Shown here: in pieces, positions 28,123 to 35,245 of the stretch | Layout of the letters: the number at the start of each line of letters is the position of its first letter | How positions within the stretch are numbered: position 1 is the first letter of the stretch | Source of the DNA: CAMCXT01 sp046302715 | GTDB taxonomy: Bacteria; Bacteroidota; Bacteroidia; M30B66 | Length of the DNA: 58,878 bases | Assembly (NCBI GenBank): GCA_046302715.1 | Contig: JBKCHQ010000174.1 | Location: forward strand, 1-58,878 | Direction: 5' to 3' | Position numbers and translations under genes: made by a program | Notes under the pieces: model-generated | What the model saw: only the letters and a program-made list of their open reading frames with translations | Told to the model about the DNA's origin: nothing | Database searches by the model: none

Positions 28123-28515
28123 TTATCTCAATCGATCGGCCGAGCGCACCAATTGTTCATCACGATAAATGGCCTTATGTGCCAAATATACCAGCACGAT
28201 GGCCACAACAGGAAGCGCAGCCCCCCAGTTTGCCCAGGTAAAGCCCCTGGATGCCTCTAGGAAAAATACAAGCGCTAGTTCCGAGAATAATGCCCCCCCT
28301 GCTATTTTGCACATGAGCATTTGTCGTTTTCGGTTGTTAAACAGGAAAATTGAATAAAGTAAATTGGCGCTTGTAAGCAAACCGAGCGCTAAACCGAGCG
28401 TATTATCGGCAAAAATACCTTTGCCATGTGCACCGTATCCTAATGGCGCGTACATAAAGATAATGTTTACTGCAAGGGCGGCCAATAAGTAAAGGGACTG
28501 AATTCTTTGAATCAT
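28123..28515 (-). CDS. DUF4293-like four-helix membrane protein
   Basis: The product is 130 residues with four membrane helices (about 6-25, 37-57, 65-85, 95-115). The start MIQRIQSLYLLAALAVNI and the phrase FLFNNRKRQMLMCKI match what I know of DUF4293, a family restricted to Bacteroidota. Function is unknown. It ends 13 nt before the Wzx-like gene, so it may be the first gene of that operon, and it is divergent from rho, which lies 174 nt away. Confidence 0.78.
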   Translation of the reverse strand: MIQRIQSLYLLAALAVNIIFMYAPLGYGAHGKGIFADNTLGLALGLLTSANLLYSIFLFNNRKRQMLMCKIAGGALFSELALVFFLEASRGFTWANWGAALPVVAIVLVYLAHKAIYRDEQLVRSADRLR

Positions 28516-28533
28516 AATATATTAAAGGGGCGG

Positions 28534-28541
28534 CAAAAATA
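28534..28541 (-). promoter_or_regulatory. Possible -7 promoter box for the DUF4293 and Wzx group
   Basis: Minus strand TATTTTTG matches TAnnTTTG, 18 nt before the ATG at 28515. There is no -33 match at 18 nt. Confidence 0.33.
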
Positions 28542-28689
28542 CATAAGCCAAGCCGAATATTTTGATTTTTTTAATGAAATGCACTTTGTAAAAAAATATG
28601 TTGTAATATTGCCAACGAATTTGAGCCTTTAACATTATCAAATTCATCTTTCTTTTTCCGAACTCGATTCGGATCCCAAAAAAATTTTC

Positions 28690-30564
28690 ATGTACACTAT
28701 TCAGGAGCTTAATGCCAAATTAGTTGGCGAATTGCGTGAGATTGCCACAGAACTAAAAGTATCAAAAGCAGATTCACTAAAAAAGAATGAACTGATTTAC
28801 AAAATACTTGACGAACAAGCTATAAAACCGGAGCTTGCTCAAAAATTAAGAAAGCCTCAGGCTGCGGTACCCCCAAGGCCAGCTGCTAAAAATGAGCCTC
28901 ATGTAATGGCCAAAAAAGAAGCGCCATCCGAGGTTAAGCCAGAAACCGCCGATAATAAAAGCAAACGCCCTCGAAAAGCTACAGCTCAGCAAGAAATTAA
29001 AGTCGAAGAAAAGCTGCAAACAGCTCCTGCATCGACCTCGCCAGCAGGAAATAAAGATCCCAGAAAAAGGAGAAGCCCCGAACAGGAACGCCCAAAGGCT
29101 CTTAGCACTGAAAGTGCAAGCGCCGAAAATACGACAGGTACTCCTCCCCATAAAAGAGTGGTTTATGGAAAAGGCGATGGCAGTTTATCGAACTACCAGC
29201 CACCTGCACAGCCCGAAACACCGGCTACACCTCCAACGCCACCCGCGCAGCAGGTTGCACAACAGCCTTCCACGTCAGGCGTGGTGGCGCCTCAGCAACA
29301 ACATCAGCACCGCGAACGCCAAAATTGGCAAGGTAACCGCGAACGCCAGCAAGGCTTTCAGCGTAATCCCAACATGCCCAATCGCCCAAATCAGGGAAAT
29401 GTAACTCCCGCCGAGTCGAACCCCTTGAACGAGGCATTTAATAACGAAGATCTTTTGGTGAGCACCGAGGGAGTTATTGAACTTATTCCCGAAGGATATG
29501 GCTTTCTGCGTTCATCCGACTATAATTACCTGCCCTCACCCGATGATGTGTATGTATCGCAATCGCAGATTAAGCAATACGGCTTAAAAACCGGCGATAC
29601 CGTTAACTGTTCGGTTAGAGCACCGCGCGAAGGAGAAAAGTACTTCCCTCTGGTTAAAATCAATCTTATCAACGGACGCGAGCCGGCTTCGGTACGCGAC
29701 CGAGTTCCATTTGATTATTTAACTCCCATGTTCCCCGATGAGAAATTAAAACTCACCGGACACAAACACGGAACTTTGTCGACCCGTGTAATGGATCTTT
29801 TCACCCCCATCGGTAAAGGTCAACGAGGTCTCATCGTAGCGCAACCCAAAACGGGTAAAACGGTATTGCTTAAGGAAGTGGCCAATGCCATTGCCGATAA
29901 CCATCCTGAAGTTTACCTCATTATCCTTTTGGTGGATGAACGTCCCGAAGAAGTTACCGATATGGCCCGCAGCGTGCGAGCCGAAGTAGTTTCCTCAACG
30001 TTTGATGAACCTGCCGACCGCCACGTGAAAATAGCCAACATCGTTCTCGAGAAAGCAAAGCGCATGGTTGAATGTGGGCACGATGTGGTAATTCTGCTCG
30101 ACTCCATTACACGACTTGCTCGCGCCTACAATACGGTTCAGCCTGCATCAGGAAAAGTACTTTCGGGCGGTGTGGATGCCAATGCCTTGCATAAGCCTAA
30201 ACGTTTCTTCGGTGCAGCTCGTAAAATCGAAAATGGCGGATCACTTACCATTCTTGCCACAGCGCTTATTGATACCGGCTCTAAGATGGATGAGGTAATC
30301 TTCGAAGAATTTAAAGGAACCGGAAACATGGAGTTGCAGCTCGACCGCAAACTGGCCAATAAGCGAATATTCCCTGCCATCGACTTAATTGCATCTTCTA
30401 CACGACGCGACGATCTCTTGGTGGACAAAGAGACCCTCCAACGTATGTGGATTTTACGCAATCATTTAGGCGATATGAATACGGTCGAGGTGATGGAATT
30501 CATCCGCAGCCGCATGAACAATACCAGTAGTAATGAGGAATTCCTCATCACGATGAACAGCTAA
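28690..30564 (+). CDS. rho: Transcription termination factor Rho with long disordered insert
   Basis: The product is 624 residues, about 200 more than the enterobacterial protein. Residues 1-45 are the Rho N-terminal helix domain (MYTIQELNAKLVGELREI). Residues about 50-255 form a low-complexity insert: first Ala/Lys/Pro-rich, then Gln/Arg/Asn-rich (HQHRERQNWQGNRERQQ, NMPNRPNQGN). The RNA-binding cold-shock fold follows (GVIELIPEGYGFLRSSDYNY, about 257-330), then the ATPase with Walker A AQPKTGKTVLLKE near 385, VDERPEEVTDM, and the Q/R loops to the C-terminus. Rho is a hexameric helicase that stops untranslated transcription. Encoded 3 nt upstream of a membrane protein gene. Confidence 0.96.
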   Translation: MYTIQELNAKLVGELREIATELKVSKADSLKKNELIYKILDEQAIKPELAQKLRKPQAAVPPRPAAKNEPHVMAKKEAPSEVKPETADNKSKRPRKATAQQEIKVEEKLQTAPASTSPAGNKDPRKRRSPEQERPKALSTESASAENTTGTPPHKRVVYGKGDGSLSNYQPPAQPETPATPPTPPAQQVAQQPSTSGVVAPQQQHQHRERQNWQGNRERQQGFQRNPNMPNRPNQGNVTPAESNPLNEAFNNEDLLVSTEGVIELIPEGYGFLRSSDYNYLPSPDDVYVSQSQIKQYGLKTGDTVNCSVRAPREGEKYFPLVKINLINGREPASVRDRVPFDYLTPMFPDEKLKLTGHKHGTLSTRVMDLFTPIGKGQRGLIVAQPKTGKTVLLKEVANAIADNHPEVYLIILLVDERPEEVTDMARSVRAEVVSSTFDEPADRHVKIANIVLEKAKRMVECGHDVVILLDSITRLARAYNTVQPASGKVLSGGVDANALHKPKRFFGAARKIENGGSLTILATALIDTGSKMDEVIFEEFKGTGNMELQLDRKLANKRIFPAIDLIASSTRRDDLLVDKETLQRMWILRNHLGDMNTVEVMEFIRSRMNNTSSNEEFLITMNS

Positions 30565-30567
30565 AAA

Positions 30568-31080
30568 ATGACTCCCGAAACCCGCGGTGCACTTTTCGTA
30601 TTGGCCCTTTCGGTAATCTGGAAAACCTTGCTGCTGCTTACCGGCTGGGTGGATGGTTTTTTGGGTAAATTTCCGCTACTCGCTATTCTTGCCTTTTTGC
30701 TTATTGGAATGTTTCGCAGCATGGAGGCCCGACGCAAGCTTTCGTATCCCGATGGCATTGCCTTTCTTCCGGCCTTTAAAGCGGGAATGTCGGTAAACGC
30801 CTTGTTTTCGTTGCTCTACTCACTGTTCATGTACTTTTATCTTTTCGTGCTTGATACAGCATTCAAAATGCGCTTTGTAAACCAGCGTGTGGCCGATATG
30901 GTAAACGATAAAACGTCGCCCGAGGCCATAGAAGCCTGGAAAAAAAGCACTGCTTCGTTCCCTTTTGAGATGATGTGGATGCTGTTTACGTTTATTGGGG
31001 TTCTGGTAATCGGTACGTTTTATGCGGCAATGACCGCGAGAATGATGGCGCGGAAGTATCCGATTGGAAAACTGAAATAA
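30568..31080 (+). CDS. DUF4199-like membrane protein
   Basis: The product is 170 residues with four predicted membrane helices (about 8-25, 30-46, 68-94, 135-158). The pattern, with YPDGIAFLPAFKAGMSVNALFSL after helix two, resembles DUF4199 proteins of Bacteroidota, whose role is unknown. It begins 3 nt after rho and is probably co-transcribed with it. No signal peptide or enzymatic motif is visible. Confidence 0.7.
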   Translation: MTPETRGALFVLALSVIWKTLLLLTGWVDGFLGKFPLLAILAFLLIGMFRSMEARRKLSYPDGIAFLPAFKAGMSVNALFSLLYSLFMYFYLFVLDTAFKMRFVNQRVADMVNDKTSPEAIEAWKKSTASFPFEMMWMLFTFIGVLVIGTFYAAMTARMMARKYPIGKLK

Positions 31081-31208
31081 CAGGTGTAATTAAATTTCAA
31101 TATTTACGGTACACGTCCCATAAGGCAGCCAGACAATTTACCCAGACGCCCCACCTAAAATTATTCAGCGCCTAACAGCCATTTGCAGGCCCGACTAAGT
31201 ACAAAGCC

Positions 31209-32816
31209 TCACAAATCCCTGCCACACATTTGGCATTTTTGCTGTTTACAGGCACATGATGCGCATAGCCCATACATGCCGCTGCTGGTGCCCTTACCAC
31301 ACGATCCACACACCCCAATATCGTCGGTTACCGATCGGTCCTTGTGCGACGAACAAAGAAATCCACCGCCCCAGTTCTGGTTTGGGCACTCCACTTTAAA
31401 CTTAAAACGCTTCCCTTTTTCGTCGTAATGCTTGGGTTTTCCGAGAGCCCGGTCACCTTTATAGGATTGCTCCGTGGCCAGTTTTCCATTTTCATGATAG
31501 GTGCGCCACAGTCCATCGCGCAAGCCCATGGCATACGTTTCCTCACGAATCAAAACGCCCTCTTCGTTCCAGTAACGACATAGGCCATTGAGAATGCCGG
31601 CTCCCGACATTAACTCATCATCAACTGCAAAGGACAAGTGACTTGGGATACTCGAATCCACATGTGCAAACGAAAGTTCTTTGAGCAACACGCCCTGTGC
31701 ATTCCAATGCCGGTAGGTGTCAACCATAAAATCGTTTCGAAAAACTGCAGTACTAGCGGTTTTTCCATTTGCATAATAGCTGGTATACGGTCCGTCTAAA
31801 AGCAGTTTAGGTTCGGCTCGCTGGTTCGTCCACAAAAAGCTGTATTCCGATTCCAAGCCCCCAGCGCGATAAAAAGTACTGCGATGATAGCGATTGGTAT
31901 CTTGGCTATTGCGCACTGTACGCGAACGAAGCGCTGTTTTATCGCTGTCGAAATATCGTTTTTCTTCGCCCATTACACGTCCATCGAGGAGGCTCAATTC
32001 GACATAGCCTTGATCGAACATCGGGAAATTCCCGGCAATGGAACCGCTGCTGTTAAATACCGTTTGCTTGCCATCCTCGTCCCAGGCCTCCACAATTTTA
32101 TCCAATTGATTTGCGCGCACTATCCGAGCCTTCATCCGACCGGTTTTGGGATAATACAAATGAAGCGAGTCGTAATAGCTCGACCATTGGTTATCGGTAA
32201 AATGCACCTCACTCAGGAGACCTTCTTCGGTATAATGCTTCGACCAACCTATGTTTACACCATTTACGTAGTTAACCTCGAATTTGGGTTTTCCTGAAGG
32301 GAACTCACCATGCCAAACACCATGCGGAAATTCTTTCTCATCCAATTCGCCCGTGGTTTTTACTGCTCCGTTTTCGTAATACAACGATACCACTCCACAA
32401 ATCTGACCCTTGCAATAATTCACTTCCAATGCAACCTGGCCATTGAGATGATACTTTCGCCAAGTTCCAACACGCATAAAATCTACCATTTGCCCTTCGG
32501 CCCACAGCACGCTGTCGATTTTCGGGTTACCCAGTTTGTCGGCAAAAAAGAACTCCCGATGCGTAAGCCAGCCCTTCACCTTACCGGTTCTAAATTGCGT
32601 GGTGCCGTGGGGAAAGTTGAAGCGAGCGCGGCTGCCTTCGGTCCAGTAGGTGCCGTTAAATGCCTCGTCGTGTTCGTAATGATTGGCATAATAGGCAATT
32701 TGCAGGAGCGAGTCCTCCCCTTGTTTTTTAAGCCAGAATTTGGTTTGAGCCGATGCTTGTTGGGCAAAAACTGAAGAAAACAGAATACAAAAAACAACTT
32801 TAATAAAACGCCGCAT
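31209..32816 (-). CDS. Secreted YwqK/MORN-repeat protein with Cys-rich C-terminal tail
   Basis: The product is 535 residues. The signal peptide ends near QASAQ. The body consists of MORN/YwqK-type repeats: GTWRKYHLNGQVALEVNY, HGVWHGEFPSGKPKFEVNY and GLWRTYHENGKLATEQSY among others, each a beta-hairpin with G-x-W and Y-x-x-N/S-G. The last 60 residues hold nine Cys, including CGSCG, CASCAC and CQMCG, a zinc-ribbon-like pattern. Repeat proteins of this type are annotated as YwqK-family antitoxins, but here no toxin is adjacent and the protein is exported, so that label should not be taken as function. The Cys tail on an exported protein is unusual. Confidence 0.82.
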   Translation of the reverse strand: MRRFIKVVFCILFSSVFAQQASAQTKFWLKKQGEDSLLQIAYYANHYEHDEAFNGTYWTEGSRARFNFPHGTTQFRTGKVKGWLTHREFFFADKLGNPKIDSVLWAEGQMVDFMRVGTWRKYHLNGQVALEVNYCKGQICGVVSLYYENGAVKTTGELDEKEFPHGVWHGEFPSGKPKFEVNYVNGVNIGWSKHYTEEGLLSEVHFTDNQWSSYYDSLHLYYPKTGRMKARIVRANQLDKIVEAWDEDGKQTVFNSSGSIAGNFPMFDQGYVELSLLDGRVMGEEKRYFDSDKTALRSRTVRNSQDTNRYHRSTFYRAGGLESEYSFLWTNQRAEPKLLLDGPYTSYYANGKTASTAVFRNDFMVDTYRHWNAQGVLLKELSFAHVDSSIPSHLSFAVDDELMSGAGILNGLCRYWNEEGVLIREETYAMGLRDGLWRTYHENGKLATEQSYKGDRALGKPKHYDEKGKRFKFKVECPNQNWGGGFLCSSHKDRSVTDDIGVCGSCGKGTSSGMYGLCASCACKQQKCQMCGRDL

Positions 32817-32969
32817 GTAAATGTAAAAGTAGCGCTAAGTTAAATCATCCTAACATTACTGTGTGGCACTTGGGATTGAGCACTGCAGCATTCTTATGGA
32901 ATTAGGAATTGTTTGAGTAGGTGCTCAGGCTGCGCAAATTTATTCGACAAATAATCAACGCCAATGCGT

Positions 32970-33311
32970 TCAATTATCTTTGCATAACATAGAAATAACA
33001 TTCTTTTGAAGCTCTATAATTTCTTTAAGGGCGTGATTTTCGCGACGGAGAAATTCGATTTCGAGTAATTGTATTTGCCCCAGATCGGGATTTAGTTCGG
33101 TATTAAAACGCTTAGAGAGAAACTGCTCATCTTCTGAAACCAGCGAGAGGCCAATGCGCCTTGAAATGTCATAATAGGTTAAGTCGTTAACCTTGCCGTT
33201 TTTTTCGATATACGAAATGAGCGACCGTGTTTTGGAGAGCATGCGAGCCAGCTCGGCCTGGCTTATGCCGAGCTCTTCTCTTCGCTTTCGTATGCGATCT
33301 CCACGATTCAT
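32970..33311 (-). CDS. XRE-family helix-turn-helix regulator
   Basis: The product is 113 residues from the ATG at 33311 (MNRGDRIRKRREELG). An in-frame start at 33368 adds 19 residues without HTH similarity. Residues about 5-60 form a Cro/CI-type helix-turn-helix (ISQAELARMLSKTRSLISYIE). Residues about 80-108 form a probable coiled coil (LLEIEFLRRENHALKEI) for dimerisation. It is alone on its strand, in a low-GC interval next to a small lipoprotein gene pointing the other way. Targets are unknown; the divergent region is a natural operator candidate. Confidence 0.86.
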   Translation of the reverse strand: MNRGDRIRKRREELGISQAELARMLSKTRSLISYIEKNGKVNDLTYYDISRRIGLSLVSEDEQFLSKRFNTELNPDLGQIQLLEIEFLRRENHALKEIIELQKNVISMLCKDN

Positions 33312-33641
33312 AATACAAATGTGAAACACTGTTTGTAAAATATCTTCGACAATTTGCTTGACGTTCAAACACCAGGGGAAACAATACCAAAATAACCAAT
33401 ATTAAACCTTTGTGTATCATTATTTTACTTTTTACAATTCATATTTAGACAAAATTGTTTTGCAAATGTCAAATTTATGTCAAATATTTGCGCCGTTTAT
33501 ATATGTTTTAGTGCTTCAACCATTTGTAAGTTATTCAACTCTTTAAACATCTTTAGAGTTAATTAGATTTTTAAAACCTAAACCTCAGCAAAAAGCCTAG
33601 AAACTAATAAAATAAATCCAACAAAACCCAATCTAAATAAC
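33312..33641. other. AT-rich divergent intergenic region between the XRE regulator and the lipoprotein gene
   Basis: This is the largest gap in the window (330 bp). It is very AT-rich. It contains a minus-strand TAAATTTG (33470-33477), about 160 nt from the XRE gene, a repeated CAAAT motif (33463-33484) and a short inverted repeat AACTCT/AGAGTT (33537-33560, 12-nt loop). No open frame with coding character and no RNA gene is recognisable. It probably holds the promoters of both flanking genes. Confidence 0.5.
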
Positions 33642-34124
33642 ATGAAATTTGTCATTTTACTTTCTTTTTCCATAGTTTTATTGTTTCCTACCTCATGCAC
33701 CTCCGTAAAGCAAATAGGTAAAATAAATATGATATCGAATCGCAATGTAGATTCAAATTTAGATTACGGATTAATTGCAAGCTATTCTGGCGGAACTAAA
33801 CGTGAGTTAAAAAAATCAAGAGCACTCACGGTTGAAGATGCTGTTGACCAGACGGTTCGAAAAGTACCAGGAGGTGAATTTCTTATGAATTCAAAAGTAT
33901 ATTTAGTTAAGAATAAATATTTTGCGGTAGAAGGCGATGTTTGGGGTGTTAAAGCAAACGCAACTTACAGGGGCTTTAAAGTTGGAGATAAGGTTATTAT
34001 TGATGGAGTATTAAATACCATTGCAACCATAAAGTCTCTTAAGGATGACAAAACGTGTTTTATTGAAAGAATTAATGGTTTAATAGAGGAAATTAAATAT
34101 GACCGCTTGAGTAAAGCCGAATAA
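33642..34124 (+). CDS. Small predicted lipoprotein of unknown function
   Basis: The product is 160 residues. The signal peptide ends in a lipobox (LLFPTSCTS), so Cys20 should be lipidated. The mature part has short beta-strand-like segments (KVYLVKNKYFAVEGDVWG, NATYRGFKVGDKVIIDG, CFIERINGLIEEIKYDRL). No known family is recognised. Base composition is visibly more AT-rich than neighbours such as asd, suggesting recent transfer. Its only close neighbour is the divergent XRE regulator 330 nt away. Confidence 0.7.
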   Translation: MKFVILLSFSIVLLFPTSCTSVKQIGKINMISNRNVDSNLDYGLIASYSGGTKRELKKSRALTVEDAVDQTVRKVPGGEFLMNSKVYLVKNKYFAVEGDVWGVKANATYRGFKVGDKVIIDGVLNTIATIKSLKDDKTCFIERINGLIEEIKYDRLSKAE

Positions 34125-34202
34125 CTCTCTCCACATTTTTATCACAAAATCTGGGTAAGGATAAAACAAATACCCATCATTTAAACAACTCTGCTTTCCC
34201 AT

Positions 34203-35177
34203 CTACAGATACCGCTCGGCAATTTGTATCGCATTGGTAGCGGCGCCTTTACGAAGGTTATCGGCCACAATCCACAAATTGAGCGTTTTAGGATGGCTTT
34301 CGTCGCGGCGCAAACGCCCCACAAAAACTTCGTCTTTTTCGTGTGCGTTGAGCGGCATCGGATAGATGCGCTGTTCGGGGCGATCCATTAGCACAAGTCC
34401 TGGCATGGCCTGCAGTTTTTGACGTACATCTTCTAATTCAAAATCATCGAAAAACTCCACATTTACCGCCTCCGAATGTCCGCCAATTACCGGAATACGG
34501 ACCGTGGTAGCCGTAATACCCATGCTTGGGTCGCCCAGAATTTTTCGGGTTTCGTTCACCATCTTCATTTCTTCTTTGGTGTAGCCGTTATCGGTAAATA
34601 CATCTACCTGCGGAATTACATTTAAATCAATCGGGTAGGGATACACCATCTCGCCCTCCGTGCCGGTACGCTCATTCATAAGTTGCTGCACGGCTTTCAC
34701 GCCTGTGCCGGTAACACTTTGATAAGTTGATACTACAATGCGTTTAATTCGGTAGGCATCGTGTAAAGGTTTTAGGGCCAGTACCATTTGTATGGTGGAG
34801 CAATTGGGGTTGGCAATAATCCAATCGTTGGGCCCGAGCAAATGCCCATTAACTTCGGGCACGATGAGTTTTTTATCCACATCCATGCGCCAGGCCGACG
34901 AATTATCGATAACCCGAATGCCGGCTGCTGCATACCGCGGCGCCCATTCAAGCGAAGTAGCGCCACCAGCCGAAAACAGGGCTATTTCGGGCTTTTGCCG
35001 TATGGCATCTTCATGCGAACACACCGAATAGGAGCGACCATTAAAAGATAGTTCTTTCCCAATCGATTTTTCGGAGGCTACAGGAATTAGCTCATCAATC
35101 GGAAAGTTTCGTTCGGCCAACACCTGCAACATTTTTGAACCTACAAGACCGGTTGCCCCTACTACGGCAATTTTCAT
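34203..35177 (-). CDS. asd: Aspartate-semialdehyde dehydrogenase
   Basis: The product is 324 residues from the ATG at 35177 (MKIAVVGATGLVGS); an upstream in-frame ATG at 35243 gives an odd extension and is rejected. The N-terminus is the NADP-binding loop. The catalytic Cys is in NPNCSTIQ near residue 127, the catalytic His in VIGGHSEAVNVEF near 237, and the substrate Arg region in VRIPV. It reduces aspartyl phosphate to the semialdehyde, leading to lysine/diaminopimelate, threonine and methionine, and so feeds peptidoglycan. No other pathway genes are adjacent. Confidence 0.95.
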   Translation of the reverse strand: MKIAVVGATGLVGSKMLQVLAERNFPIDELIPVASEKSIGKELSFNGRSYSVCSHEDAIRQKPEIALFSAGGATSLEWAPRYAAAGIRVIDNSSAWRMDVDKKLIVPEVNGHLLGPNDWIIANPNCSTIQMVLALKPLHDAYRIKRIVVSTYQSVTGTGVKAVQQLMNERTGTEGEMVYPYPIDLNVIPQVDVFTDNGYTKEEMKMVNETRKILGDPSMGITATTVRIPVIGGHSEAVNVEFFDDFELEDVRQKLQAMPGLVLMDRPEQRIYPMPLNAHEKDEVFVGRLRRDESHPKTLNLWIVADNLRKGAATNAIQIAERYL

Positions 35178-35222
35178 ATTTATTTGTGATTTTATTAAAC
35201 CGAAATCAATTAATTTGCAATA

Positions 35223-35230
35223 CAAATTTA
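35223..35230 (-). promoter_or_regulatory. Possible -7 promoter box for asd
   Basis: Minus strand TAAATTTG matches TAnnTTTG, in the 68-bp region between the divergent asd and LTD-protein starts. It would give a leader of about 40 nt. No -33 match at 18 nt. Confidence 0.32.
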
Positions 35231-35245
35231 CCCATTCACACATTC

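Noticed and set aside
28585..28611. TTTG and TAATATTG pair upstream of rho
   Set aside because: The -7 box has one mismatch and the spacer is 15 nt instead of about 18, so it is too weak to list as a promoter.
31081..31208. Gap between the DUF4199-like gene and the YwqK-like gene
   Set aside because: Searched for a bidirectional terminator between these convergent genes; no stem with a T run was found.
32877..32927. TGAGCAC / GTGCTCA pair downstream of the XRE gene
   Set aside because: The 37-nt loop and lack of a T run make a terminator or stable hairpin unlikely.
33537..33560. Inverted repeat AACTCT / AGAGTT in the XRE-lipoprotein gap
   Set aside because: Six-bp stem with a 12-nt loop in AT-rich DNA is expected by chance; kept only as part of the region description.
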